A stretch of 64,000 bases of DNA from Collinsella sp. Its GTDB lineage: Bacteria > Actinomycetota > Coriobacteriia > Coriobacteriales > Coriobacteriaceae. The notes beneath the pieces are model-generated. The model worked only from the letters and a program-made list of their open reading frames with translations, did not search any database and was not told where the DNA came from. Every line of letters begins with the position of its first letter. The stretch's first letter is position 1. Location of the stretch: NCBI GenBank assembly GCA_019425015.1, contig JAHYYJ010000004.1:119616-183615 (forward strand), read 5' to 3'. Below, piece after piece: positions 34,851 through 44,161 of the stretch. The translations under genes and the position numbers were made by a program.

Positions 34851-35396
34851 GTGTGGTATGTGATCCAGGTCATTAACGGTCGCGAAGACGTAATGCGCGA
34901 GCGCATCGAGCGCGTGGTGCCGGCGAGTGCCATGCAAGAGCTCTTTTATCCCCAATATCAAACCGAGATTAAGATACACGGCGAATGGGTCAATACGACC
35001 AAGCCACTCTTTCCCGGTTACCTTATCTGCGACACGGCAGATCCCCGCACCGTGCAACAGTATCTGCTGCGCATGGACGACTTTGCCCGGGTGTTATCCC
35101 AGGACGGTCAGTTTGTGCCGCTGGCAAAAGAAGAGACCCAGCTCATTGGCAGTTTTACCAATAGAGGAGACCGCGTAGTGCCCATGAGCGAGGCCTTAAA
35201 AGACGGCGACCAGGTCGTAGTGACGGCAGGTCCACTGTTGGGCCACGAGGGCCTCATCAAAACCATTAATAGACGTAAATGCACTGCTTATCTGGAGCTC
35301 AACCTGTGCGGCCGACGCGTAACTACGCGCGTTGGCCTTGCCGTGCTTTCAAACGAGCAGCGCGTCATGCGCAACCTCAAAAAGGTAATCGCCTAG
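34851..35396 (+). CDS. NusG-like transcription antiterminator (LoaP type)
   Basis: 181 residues from the GTG at 34851, giving MWYVIQVINGRED, the usual LoaP/NusG start, with AAGGGGG 8 bases upstream (in-frame GTGs at 34842 and 34845 are too close to it). NGN domain with FPGYLICD, then a KOW segment GDQVVVTAGPLLGHEG. Specialised NusG paralogues at the head of polysaccharide loci let RNA polymerase read the long operon. It is the first gene here, which fits that role. Confidence 0.9.
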   Translation: MWYVIQVINGREDVMRERIERVVPASAMQELFYPQYQTEIKIHGEWVNTTKPLFPGYLICDTADPRTVQQYLLRMDDFARVLSQDGQFVPLAKEETQLIGSFTNRGDRVVPMSEALKDGDQVVVTAGPLLGHEGLIKTINRRKCTAYLELNLCGRRVTTRVGLAVLSNEQRVMRNLKKVIA

Positions 35397-35462
35397 CTGC
35401 TGGCGATTTCCGCAAAGGACAGGGAGGATCCCCGACCCGGGGACGAACTCTTGGAAGAGAAC

Positions 35463-36242
35463 GTGTCAGATAAAACAGAATATGTAATGGACTTGCCCAA
35501 AGTCACAAGATTTCCTAGGGCAACAGAGTTTCCGCCTCCTGTCGAGAGCCCAGCTCCTGCTATGGGTTTCGTTGCAACTGGCACTTATAAGGCGCCTGCG
35601 CCGGACTCGTCGTGTGCCGCCCCCAAGAAAGGTGGGCCGGCCTACCTCGCTATTAAGCGTGCATTTGATATTGTTTTCTCGGCGGGTGTTTGCGCAGTTC
35701 TTTTAATCCCCGTTGCGACTGCATGCGTTGCAATTGAGATCGACACCCCCGGCAAGCCGTTCTTCCGCCAGGAGCGTATCGGCAAGAATGGAAAACCGAT
35801 ATACATATTTAAGTTGCGCACCATGGTGTCGGATGCCCATGAGCATCCCGAGAAGTATATGACTTCCGAACAGCTGGCTCAGTGGAAACGCGAGCAGAAG
35901 GTCGACGATGACCCACGCATTACGCGCGTTGGTCGCTTCCTGCGACGCACCTCACTCGATGAGTTGCCGCAGTTTATCAACGTGCTCATGGGTGACCTCT
36001 CTGTCATTGGCCCCAGACCGGTGACGCTCGAAGAGACGTACGAGTATGGAGATGCCCGTGATGAAGTGCTCTCCTGCAAACCGGGGATCACCGGCTGGTG
36101 GGCTGCCACTGACCGCAATGACTCAACGTGGGCTAGTGGCCAGAGGCAGGCTCGCGAGTTATTTTATGTGCGCCATCAATCGGTTGGCCTAGACGCCCGC
36201 GTGTTTGTTAAGACCTTCAAGGCAATGAGGAAGGGCAAGTGA
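35463..36242 (+). CDS. Initiating sugar-phosphate transferase (WbaP/CpsE-like)
   Basis: About 259 residues from the GTG at 35463 (GGAAG upstream; a TTG at 35451 is possible). A 50-residue Pro-rich cytoplasmic start, one membrane helix (VFSAGVCAVLLIPVATACVAI), then the bacterial sugar transferase core: PFFRQERIGKNGKPI, FKLRTMV, RVGRFLRRTSLDELPQF and SVIGPRPVT. It moves a sugar phosphate from a nucleotide sugar to undecaprenyl phosphate, the first step of repeat-unit assembly. The specific sugar cannot be read from sequence. The stop shares a base with the next start (TGATG). Confidence 0.92.
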   Translation: MSDKTEYVMDLPKVTRFPRATEFPPPVESPAPAMGFVATGTYKAPAPDSSCAAPKKGGPAYLAIKRAFDIVFSAGVCAVLLIPVATACVAIEIDTPGKPFFRQERIGKNGKPIYIFKLRTMVSDAHEHPEKYMTSEQLAQWKREQKVDDDPRITRVGRFLRRTSLDELPQFINVLMGDLSVIGPRPVTLEETYEYGDARDEVLSCKPGITGWWAATDRNDSTWASGQRQARELFYVRHQSVGLDARVFVKTFKAMRKGK

Positions 36243-37117
36243 TGGCTCCCTCCTTGAGCGTAGTCATACCAACCCTAAATGCGGCGGGCGAGATCGATGA
36301 GCTCTTGACCCTCATCGAAACTCAGACTCTCAGGCCCTTCGATATCTTGGTGGTTGACTCATCCTCCGAAGATGGCACCGTTGACGAGGTCGCCAAGCAT
36401 CCTCGGGTTAACTTCGTTCGCATAGAACGTAAGGAATTCAATCACGGTTCGACCCGCGACATAGCTTTGAGGCACACCGCGGGTGATTTCGTTTGTTTTC
36501 TCACACAGGATGCTGTGCCCGCTTCCAGTCGCTACCTGGAAACGCTTGTCGAACCGTTACTGGCCGATAACTCTGTCGCGCTTGTGAGCGGAAGGCAGCT
36601 CCCCAAGGCCAATGCCCGTCGTTTTGAACAATTGGTTCGTGATTTCAACTATCCCGACGCACCGTCTGTTCGGTCTAAAGGCGATCTCGAGAAATTTGGG
36701 ATTAAGACGTTCTTTGCATCTGACACCTGTTCTGCCTATCGACGGACCGCATATCTCGAATGCGGTGGATTCGATCATGTCAACACCAACGAGGACATGC
36801 TCATGGCCGCCAAGTTTATCGCCTCGGGTATGAAGGTCGCTTACGAGCCGCGTGCCGAGGTCTATCACTCGCACAACTTGACGCCATCCCAACAGTTTGC
36901 CCGCAACCGTGCCGTCGGTTTCTTTCTCGAAACGCATGCGGACGACCTCATGCAGGCAAGTGAGATTGGTGAAGGAGGCCGACTCGTCAAGGCGGTCTCC
37001 TCCCAGCTCCTTAGGGAGGGCAATCTGGTCGAGTTCATCGCCTTCGGCGTCGACTGCTGCGCACGCCTTCTGGGAAACCGTGCTGGCCGTAGGGCCGCTA
37101 GAAAAGAAAGGCTATAG
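36242..37117 (+). CDS. Glycosyltransferase family 2 (rhamnosyltransferase-like)
   Basis: 291 residues. SVVIPTLNAAGEI, then VVDSSSEDGT (nucleotide-binding DxD-like region), FNHGSTRDIAL and FLTQDAVPA, a pattern seen in rhamnosyltransferases, and NEDMLMAAKFIASG. Downstream rmlABCD genes supply dTDP-rhamnose, supporting a rhamnosyl donor. Translationally coupled to the initiating transferase. Confidence 0.85.
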   Translation: MAPSLSVVIPTLNAAGEIDELLTLIETQTLRPFDILVVDSSSEDGTVDEVAKHPRVNFVRIERKEFNHGSTRDIALRHTAGDFVCFLTQDAVPASSRYLETLVEPLLADNSVALVSGRQLPKANARRFEQLVRDFNYPDAPSVRSKGDLEKFGIKTFFASDTCSAYRRTAYLECGGFDHVNTNEDMLMAAKFIASGMKVAYEPRAEVYHSHNLTPSQQFARNRAVGFFLETHADDLMQASEIGEGGRLVKAVSSQLLREGNLVEFIAFGVDCCARLLGNRAGRRAARKERL

Positions 37118-37120
37118 CAA

Positions 37121-38020
37121 ATGAAAGGCATCATACTCGCCGGCGGGTCCGGCACGCGCCTGTACCCGCTCACGCTCGTGACCTCCAAGCAGCTGCTGCC
37201 GGTCTACGACAAGCCCATGATCTACTACCCGCTGTCCACCCTCATGCTGGCGGGCATCCGCGACATCCTGGTCATCTCCACGCCGACCGACCTCCCCAAC
37301 TTCGAGCGCCTGCTCGGGGACGGCTCGCGCTACGGCGTGAACCTGTCCTATGCAGAGCAGCCGAGCCCCGACGGCCTGGCGCAGGCCTTCACCATCGGCG
37401 AGGACTTCATCGCCGGAGAGCCGTGCGCCCTGGTGCTCGGCGACAACATCTTCTACGGCAACGGCCTCAGCCGCCACCTCAAGAAGGCCGTCGAGAACGC
37501 GCAGTCGGGCCGCGCCACGGTCTTCGGCTACCACGTGGACGACCCCGAGCGCTTCGGCGTCGTGGAGTTCGACGGTGAGGGCCGTGCCGTCTCCATCGAG
37601 GAGAAGCCCGCCGAGCCCAAGAGCTCCTACGCCGTCACCGGCCTGTACTTCTACCCGGGCGACGTCGCCGCCAAGGCGCATGGGGTCAAGCCGTCCGCGC
37701 GCGGCGAGCTGGAGATCACCGACCTCAACCGGATGTACCTGGAGGAGGGGACGCTCTCCGTGGTGACGCTGGGCCGCGGGTACGCGTGGCTGGACACCGG
37801 CACCATGGAGAGCCTGCACGAGGCCGCGGAGTTCGTCCGCGCCGTCGAGCACTCCCAGGACCTGCCGGTCTCGGTCCCCGAGGAGATCGCCTGGGAGAAC
37901 GGCTGGATCACGACCGCCGAGCTCGAGGAGGCCGCGAAGGCCTACGGCAAGTCGGTCTACGGGCAGCACCTGAAGAAGGTCGCCGCCGGCGAGATCGTCA
38001 ACAGCCCGCGCGAGTACTAG
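37121..38020 (+). CDS. rmlA: Glucose-1-phosphate thymidylyltransferase
   Basis: 299 residues: MKGIILAGGSGTRLYPLT, KPMIYYPLSTLMLAGI, LGDNIFYG and VFGYHVDDPERFGVVEF. First step of dTDP-L-rhamnose synthesis. It begins the GC-rich rml block, whose codon use differs from the AT-rich genes that follow. Three bases separate it from the previous stop. Confidence 0.97.
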   Translation: MKGIILAGGSGTRLYPLTLVTSKQLLPVYDKPMIYYPLSTLMLAGIRDILVISTPTDLPNFERLLGDGSRYGVNLSYAEQPSPDGLAQAFTIGEDFIAGEPCALVLGDNIFYGNGLSRHLKKAVENAQSGRATVFGYHVDDPERFGVVEFDGEGRAVSIEEKPAEPKSSYAVTGLYFYPGDVAAKAHGVKPSARGELEITDLNRMYLEEGTLSVVTLGRGYAWLDTGTMESLHEAAEFVRAVEHSQDLPVSVPEEIAWENGWITTAELEEAAKAYGKSVYGQHLKKVAAGEIVNSPREY

Positions 38021-38039
38021 GAACCGAGGAGATACGAAC

Positions 38040-39062
38040 ATGGCAGAGGAGACCTTCTCCCCCAGGAACATCATCGTAACGGGCGGCTGCGGCTTCATCG
38101 GCAGCAACTTCGTGCACTACGTGGTGAACAACCACCCCGGCGTGCACGTGACCGTCCTGGACAAGCTGACCTACGCCGGCAACCCCGAGAACATCGCGGG
38201 CCTGCCCGAGGATAGGGTCGAGCTCGTCGTGGGCGACATCTGCGACGCCGAGCTGCTCGACAGGCTCGTCCCCGGCCACGACGCGATCGTGCACTACGCC
38301 GCAGAGAGCCACAACGACAACTCCATCGCCGATCCGGAGCCGTTCCTGCGCACCAACGTGGAGGGCACCTTCCGCCTGCTGGAGGCCGTCCGCAAATACG
38401 GCATCCGCTACCACCACGTCTCCACCGACGAGGTCTACGGCGACCTGGCGCTCGACGACCCCGCCAAGTTCACCGAGGAGACGCCGTACCACCCGTCCTC
38501 GCCGTACTCGAGCACCAAGGCTTCCTCCGACATGCTCGTGCGCGCCTGGGCCCGCACCTACGGGCTTCGCACCACGATCTCCAACTGCTCCAACAACTAC
38601 GGCCCCTACCAGCACGTGGAGAAGTTCATCCCGCGTCAGATCACCAACATAATCGACGGCGTGCGCCCCAAGCTCTACGGGAAGGGCGAGAACGTCCGCG
38701 ACTGGATCCACACGGAGGACCACTCCAGCGCCGTCTGGGACATCCTCACGAAGGGCGAGATGGGGGAGACCTACCTCATCGGCGCCGACGGCGAGAAGAA
38801 CAACATCACGGTCCTGCGCATGATCCTGGAGGCGATGGGACGCGATCCCGAGGACTTCGACTGGGTCGCCGACCGCCCCGGCCACGACCGCCGCTACGCC
38901 ATCGACTCCACCAAGCTCCAGCGCGAGCTCGGCTGGAGGCCGGCGCACACCGACTTCGCCGAGGGCCTGAAGGCCACCATCGACTGGTACGTCGAGAACG
39001 AGTCCTGGTGGCGCCCGGCCAAGGAGGCCACCGAGGCGCGCTACCGCGCCCAGGGGCAGTAG
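38040..39062 (+). CDS. rmlB: dTDP-glucose 4,6-dehydratase
   Basis: 340 residues, extended short-chain dehydrogenase fold: GGCGFIGSNFV (NAD site), HYAAESHND, STDEVYGD and YSSTKASSD (YxxxK). Second step of the rhamnose pathway. GAGGAGA precedes the ATG. Confidence 0.96.
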   Translation: MAEETFSPRNIIVTGGCGFIGSNFVHYVVNNHPGVHVTVLDKLTYAGNPENIAGLPEDRVELVVGDICDAELLDRLVPGHDAIVHYAAESHNDNSIADPEPFLRTNVEGTFRLLEAVRKYGIRYHHVSTDEVYGDLALDDPAKFTEETPYHPSSPYSSTKASSDMLVRAWARTYGLRTTISNCSNNYGPYQHVEKFIPRQITNIIDGVRPKLYGKGENVRDWIHTEDHSSAVWDILTKGEMGETYLIGADGEKNNITVLRMILEAMGRDPEDFDWVADRPGHDRRYAIDSTKLQRELGWRPAHTDFAEGLKATIDWYVENESWWRPAKEATEARYRAQGQ

Positions 39063-39076
39063 GAGAGGAGAGCCAG

Positions 39077-40537
39077 ATGGCAGACATCGCATTCGAGAAG
39101 GACCTCTCCGTCGCGGAGACCGGCATCGAGGGCCTGAAGGTCGTCGACCTCGCCGTCCACGGCGACTCGCGCGGCTGGTTCAAGGAGAACTGGCAGCGCG
39201 CCAAGATGACCGGGCTCGGCATCCCGGACCTCCGCGTCGTCCAGAACAACATCTCCTACAACGACAGCCGCGGCGTCACCCGCGGCATCCACGCCGAGCC
39301 CTGGGACAAGTTCATCTCCGTGGCCCGCGGCTCGGTCTTCGGCGCATGGGTGGACCTGCGCGAGGGCAGCGCCACCTACGGCAAGGTGTTCACCTGCACC
39401 CTGGACCCGAGCAAGGCCATCTACGTCCCGCGCGGCGTGGGCAACTCCTTCCAGGCCCTGGAGGACGGCACCGCCTACACCTACCTGGTGGACGCCCACT
39501 GGTCGCTGGAGCTGAAGAGGACCTACACCTTCGTGAACCTCGCCGACCCCGAGCTCGCCATCGGGTGGCCGATCCCGCTGGTTGAGGCCACCGTCTCCGA
39601 GGCCGACCTCAACCACCCGATGCTGAAGGACGTCGTACCCATTGCGCCCAGGCGCACCCTCGTCACCGGCTGCAACGGCCAGCTGGGGCATGCCGTGCTC
39701 GCGCTTGCCGAGGAGCGCGGCGTGGCGAAGGACTTCGACTTCTGCGACATCGATACCTTCGACATGTCCGACCCGGAGGCCTATTCGCAGTACGACTGGT
39801 CGCTCTACGGCACCGTGATCAACTGCGGTGCCTATACCGCCGTGGACAGGGCCGAGACCCCCGAGGGCCGCGTGACCGCCTGGAAGGCCAACGCGACGGG
39901 GCCCGCCCTTCTCGCCCGCACCTGCGCCGGGCACGGCATCACCCTGGTCCACGTGTCCTCCGACTACGTCTTCGACGGCACCGCCGAAGTGCATGACGAG
40001 GACGAACCCTTCAGCCCCCTGTCCGTCTACGGCCAGACCAAGGCCGCCGGCGACATCGCCGTGGCAGGGTGCCCCCGCCACTACATCATGCGCAGCTCCT
40101 GGGTCATCGGCGAGGGGCACAACTTCGTGAAGACCATGAAGGCGCTCTCCGACCGTGTAGCCGACCCCGAGGATAAGCTCATGCAAGTCACGGTCGTGGA
40201 CGACCAGCTGGGACGCCTGACCTTCACGCGCGACATGGCCGAGGCCATCTTCCACGTGCTGGACTCGAAGGCCCCCTACGGCACCTATAACTGCACCGGC
40301 TCCGGCGCCGTGAAGTCCTGGGCGGACATCGCCCGCGCCGTCTTCGAGGCAGCCAACGGCAACGGGGACAAGGTCGTGCCGGTGTCGACCGCCGACTACT
40401 ACGCGAACGCCGAGGGCCCCATTGCCCCGCGCCCGGTCCACTCCGCGCTCGTCCTGTCCAAGCTTGAGGCCGCCGGCTTCCACATGCCCGGCTGGGAGGA
40501 AGAGCTTGAGGAGTACATTAAAGGGTTGTTATCCTAG
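39077..40537 (+). CDS. rmlCD: Fused dTDP-4-dehydrorhamnose 3,5-epimerase / reductase
   Basis: 486 residues from the ATG at 39077 (GGAGAG upstream). Residues about 1-190 are an RmlC cupin (DSRGWFKENW, GVTRGIHAEPWDK, VPRGVGNSFQ). Residues about 195-486 are an RmlD reductase (LVTGCNGQLGHA, NCGAYTAVDRAE, VSSDYVFDG, SVYGQTKAAG). It performs the last two steps to dTDP-L-rhamnose. The first domain has HxxPWDK rather than the typical HYQ segment, a variant seen in fused actinobacterial proteins. The stop shares one base with the next GTG. Confidence 0.93.
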   Translation: MADIAFEKDLSVAETGIEGLKVVDLAVHGDSRGWFKENWQRAKMTGLGIPDLRVVQNNISYNDSRGVTRGIHAEPWDKFISVARGSVFGAWVDLREGSATYGKVFTCTLDPSKAIYVPRGVGNSFQALEDGTAYTYLVDAHWSLELKRTYTFVNLADPELAIGWPIPLVEATVSEADLNHPMLKDVVPIAPRRTLVTGCNGQLGHAVLALAEERGVAKDFDFCDIDTFDMSDPEAYSQYDWSLYGTVINCGAYTAVDRAETPEGRVTAWKANATGPALLARTCAGHGITLVHVSSDYVFDGTAEVHDEDEPFSPLSVYGQTKAAGDIAVAGCPRHYIMRSSWVIGEGHNFVKTMKALSDRVADPEDKLMQVTVVDDQLGRLTFTRDMAEAIFHVLDSKAPYGTYNCTGSGAVKSWADIARAVFEAANGNGDKVVPVSTADYYANAEGPIAPRPVHSALVLSKLEAAGFHMPGWEEELEEYIKGLLS

Positions 40538-41742
40538 TGAACATCGGAATGCAAAATAAGCCCATCGTTGTCGTTAGCGACTTTGGTTATATCGAAGGTG
40601 GGGCTGTTGCTGTTGCGGTTAAAACCGCCCTACTTCTTGCGTCCAAGGGACGTAAGGTGATTTTCTTCTGCGGTGAAGGACCTGTTTGCGATGAGCTTGC
40701 TGCTTCCGATGTCGAAACTATTTGTCTTGGCATGCCGTCCATTAACAGCAACCCGTCTAAATTCGATGCCATTCGCAAAGGCGTCTGGAACACGTATGTC
40801 TATATGTCATTCAGCGATCTTCTAAATCGCAATGATCTGAAGGGCGCCATCATCCATATACATACGTGGACAAAGGTTTTGAGCAGTGCTGTTTTTGCCG
40901 CGGCAACTGAGAAAGGCAACCCAGTTCTTCTAACTGTCCATGATTACTTCTCCGTTTGTCCCAACGGTGGTTTTTATGATTATAACGAGAAACGTATCTG
41001 TGAGCGTAAACCCATGTCGGGCGCTTGCGTTTGCCACAACTGTGACAAACGCTCTTATGCTCAAAAGCTATGGCGGGTTGCTCGTCAGGCACAGCAGGAC
41101 CGTTGGGTTCGCAACAATCGAAACATTCACTATGCGTTTGTGTCTGAATATTGCCGCGATATTCTTATTCCGTTCCTGCACAGCAAGTATCCCTATGAGG
41201 TCCTGCGCAATCCAGTTGATCATATTAAGTTCGATAACAGTGGTACTCAACAAGTTCGTGACCGCTTCTTGTATATAGGTCGAATCAGCCCAGAAAAGGG
41301 GGCTGATTTATTCTGTGAAGCAGTTACCGCTATTGGCGCCAGAGGCATCGTTATTGGTGACGGTGAAATGCTGTCCGACCTTAAGAAACGATTCTCTTAT
41401 AACGTAGAGTTCACTGGTTGGCTTAAGCCCGAAGAAATGGGATTGCGCGGGGCCGCTCGTGCCATCGCGATGGTGCAACCGTCGCGATGGCACGAAGCGG
41501 CCCCGCTCACCCCCCTTCAGATGCTTGAGCAGGGTGTTCCATGCATCGTGCCGGATTGCTGTGCTGCCCGAGACTATGTCATAGAAGGTGTAAACGGCCT
41601 TCTGTTCAAAACTGGGGATGTTGAGGATCTTGAACGCGCGATGAAGAAGATGCTGGAGCGACCTCTGAGGCCGAAGCCGAAGATTCTCTCGGACGAAGTT
41701 TATTATCGAAATTTAATAGCCCTATATGAGAACTGTCTTTAG
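40537..41742 (+). CDS. Glycosyltransferase family 4
   Basis: 401 residues, GT-B fold. N-terminal acceptor domain with GGAVAVAVKTALLLA, and C-terminal donor domain with YIGRISPEKGADL, VQPSRWHEAAPLTPLQMLEQGVPCIV (E-x7-E region). Cys-rich stretch CERKPMSGACVCHNC in the middle. The GTG overlaps the rmlCD stop; ATG at 40549 is an alternative. A 24/25-bp inverted repeat lies inside the gene at 41447-41506. Confidence 0.87.
   Translation: MNIGMQNKPIVVVSDFGYIEGGAVAVAVKTALLLASKGRKVIFFCGEGPVCDELAASDVETICLGMPSINSNPSKFDAIRKGVWNTYVYMSFSDLLNRNDLKGAIIHIHTWTKVLSSAVFAAATEKGNPVLLTVHDYFSVCPNGGFYDYNEKRICERKPMSGACVCHNCDKRSYAQKLWRVARQAQQDRWVRNNRNIHYAFVSEYCRDILIPFLHSKYPYEVLRNPVDHIKFDNSGTQQVRDRFLYIGRISPEKGADLFCEAVTAIGARGIVIGDGEMLSDLKKRFSYNVEFTGWLKPEEMGLRGAARAIAMVQPSRWHEAAPLTPLQMLEQGVPCIVPDCCAARDYVIEGVNGLLFKTGDVEDLERAMKKMLERPLRPKPKILSDEVYYRNLIALYENCL
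41447..41506. repeat. Long inverted repeat inside the GT4 gene
   Basis: Arms 41447-41470 (24 nt) and 41482-41506 (25 nt) are perfectly complementary except for one extra base; 11-nt loop. The arms are GC-rich in an otherwise AT-rich part of the gene. Confidence 0.85.
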
Positions 41743-41795
41743 TCAAAACAATTGCAGATTGTTAACTAGGGATTTTTAGCGAGCCATTACATACG

Positions 41796-43130
41796 GTGAT
41801 TAGTTTGTTTTTCGTTGCTTTTATATGGATTATTGTATTCATTTTGATTTGCTATAACTGGTATCAAGATGATGGCGTTCTTTTCTTTCTAGATTTGAAT
41901 CGAATCGGAATGATGATCTGGAGTTTAGGAACGGGGCTCTATGATTTCGCCTTATCAGATTTATATCATCCCAGTTTATTAATCAATGCTGTCTCGCTAA
42001 TTGTATTCGTTATATTTTGGTTTTTCGCATCCAACAGTCGGAAGGATGTCTCTTTATTGAAAGAGTGTTTCGGAGAGTTAAAAATCCCAAACAATATCAT
42101 TTATTGGTTTTTTTTAGCGTTAATTGCAATATTGGCCTTTTTTGCTTTTAAGGCTAATGCTGACGCAGGGCAACTTAGAGGGTTGAGCAACAATGCTGGC
42201 ATGAAAGTAGATTTCAAAGGGGGCTATTTTTACAGACTCTCTGTACCAATTGCGATTTGTTTTTATCTTGTGGGAAGAATGGCAAAACAAAAGCTGTCAA
42301 AATTTTTTAGCCTATTGCTGTTTGTAGCCTTTCTTTATTTTACTGCCTGTGATTTGAGTCGTGGGCCTATCGTTTGGATTCTTACAGGCTGCCTTTTGTT
42401 TGAATTGCTTTTATACGTAAAACGCACTGGGAAAACAAAGGTTTCCGGTAAAACTTTTCTTCTTCTTGTCGGTGTATTTGTCGCTGTCGTATTTGCATTT
42501 GATTACTTTGGCTCGATTAGAACTGCGACCCTTTTTTCGAGCGTGTCTAGTCAATACAAGATGAACGTTGATGTACCTGATGGCTTTACCTGGTTATATA
42601 TTTATATCAGTTCACCACTTGAAAACGCTCGCTATGCCCTCGACAACATCGTTGTCAAAACACCAACATTTGGTGCGCATCTGTTTTATCCATTTATCAA
42701 ATTGTTCTCTAACTTTCTCGGATTCGATACGACTTTTTCCTCGTGGTTAGGGTCAAGTACTGTTGTCTATTCGTACATGGCAACAGATCCTGGCTTAACT
42801 GTTGGCTCTTTTTTAATGGATGCTTTCCAGGATTTTTCAATTTTAGGCATTGTAATTTACCCCCTTTTTTACGGTCTTGTCTCTCTACTTGTAAAGGCAA
42901 TGCTGAATTGGCAGCGCCTTTCATCACTTACTAAGCTAATTACATATTCTCTTGCAATCCAAGGACCACTTTGGAGCATTTTCGATGACACGGTATTTTC
43001 CGGCCCACTTTGGGTCTGTGCCTTCGCGGTAATTGCTATCGATCTCCTGACCACATTTTTTACGACAAGGACTAGGGGTAATGAAAAAAAAGAAACGGAG
43101 AGCCGGTTGTACATTGAGGAAAGGGGTTAG
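41796..43130 (+). CDS. wzy: Oligosaccharide repeat-unit polymerase (Wzy-like)
   Basis: 444 residues with about ten membrane helices and few charged residues outside loops; AT-rich with T-rich codons. Loops contain RGPIVWIL and a large extracytoplasmic loop near residues 250-310. Size, topology and place between glycosyltransferases and a flippase fit Wzy polymerases, which have little conserved sequence. The start GTG at 41796 has a weak ribosome site. The stop overlaps the next start (TAGTG). Confidence 0.75.
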   Translation: MISLFFVAFIWIIVFILICYNWYQDDGVLFFLDLNRIGMMIWSLGTGLYDFALSDLYHPSLLINAVSLIVFVIFWFFASNSRKDVSLLKECFGELKIPNNIIYWFFLALIAILAFFAFKANADAGQLRGLSNNAGMKVDFKGGYFYRLSVPIAICFYLVGRMAKQKLSKFFSLLLFVAFLYFTACDLSRGPIVWILTGCLLFELLLYVKRTGKTKVSGKTFLLLVGVFVAVVFAFDYFGSIRTATLFSSVSSQYKMNVDVPDGFTWLYIYISSPLENARYALDNIVVKTPTFGAHLFYPFIKLFSNFLGFDTTFSSWLGSSTVVYSYMATDPGLTVGSFLMDAFQDFSILGIVIYPLFYGLVSLLVKAMLNWQRLSSLTKLITYSLAIQGPLWSIFDDTVFSGPLWVCAFAVIAIDLLTTFFTTRTRGNEKKETESRLYIEERG

Positions 43131-44053
43131 TGACTTTGCGTATCTCTCTTGTACTCTCAAGTTATAACGGTTCTGAATATATCGATGAGCAGCTTGATTC
43201 ACTTAGGCTTCAAGATAGGACCTTTGACGAAGTATTAATATGTGATGACTGCTCGACAGACGGAACATATGACATTATTCGCAGTTATATTGATCGTTTT
43301 AAGCTTGAAAAGTGGTCAGTTGCGGTAAACGCAGTAAACAATGGATGGAAGGTCAACTTCCATAAGCTAATTATGCATGCAACCGGCGATTTAATTTTCT
43401 TGTGCGACCAAGATGATGTTTGGCTACCCTCTAAAGTATCCGAGATGGCATTTCTGATGGAAAACCATCCAGAAATTGACGTCTTAGCATGCGATGTCGA
43501 GCCCTTCTATGAAACCGGATCAAAAAAGGTTCCAAATGTCGGAAACGGCGCCAATGATGGTGCTCTCCTGCACGAGCAAATTAATGCTAAATCGATATAC
43601 GTTACCCGACCTGGCTGCGCTTATTGTATTCGCAAGACTTTCGCAAACGAAATTGAACCGTTCTGGAAAGAATCTTGGGCTCACGACGCCATGCTTTGGG
43701 AGCTGTCCCAGGTAAAAGGCACATTAGCTTTGTATGACAAAAGGCTCGTAAAGTTTCGCCGACATGCAGCCAACGCGTCTGCTAGAAAGAAGATGACGCG
43801 TGAAGACAGAATACATGATGTCGAGGATTTAATTGATCGAGTCCGATTAATGAAGCGATTTGGCCTTGAAAAAAAGACCTTGGAAAAAGCGGATGAATTA
43901 CTATTGGACGATATAAATTCATGGTTGAACTTCAGAATCTCATTCCTTACATCAAGAGGGCTGAGAGAATTCTCCTCCATTTTACGGCACAGGTCTTTTT
44001 ATGCCACATGGAAAGGCTTGCTTGTTGACGCGGTGCTTGCCTGCAGGGGGTGA
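43130..44053 (+). CDS. Glycosyltransferase family 2
   Basis: 307 residues: ISLVLSSYNGSEYIDEQLDSL, then VLICDDCSTDGT, FLCDQDDVW (DxD) and the C-terminal KFRRHAANAS. This matches the alpha-L-Rha or similar capsule glycosyltransferases. Coupled to the polymerase gene by a one-base overlap. Confidence 0.87.
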   Translation: MTLRISLVLSSYNGSEYIDEQLDSLRLQDRTFDEVLICDDCSTDGTYDIIRSYIDRFKLEKWSVAVNAVNNGWKVNFHKLIMHATGDLIFLCDQDDVWLPSKVSEMAFLMENHPEIDVLACDVEPFYETGSKKVPNVGNGANDGALLHEQINAKSIYVTRPGCAYCIRKTFANEIEPFWKESWAHDAMLWELSQVKGTLALYDKRLVKFRRHAANASARKKMTREDRIHDVEDLIDRVRLMKRFGLEKKTLEKADELLLDDINSWLNFRISFLTSRGLREFSSILRHRSFYATWKGLLVDAVLACRG

Positions 44054-44161
44054 TAGCTTCAATTTAATACGCTTAGTCTGGCTCGATCAAAAACATGAGA
44101 GCGTTCATGGCTATTCGACTTGCTTGATTTAATTATTAATTATTAAAAATTTGGATTCCTT

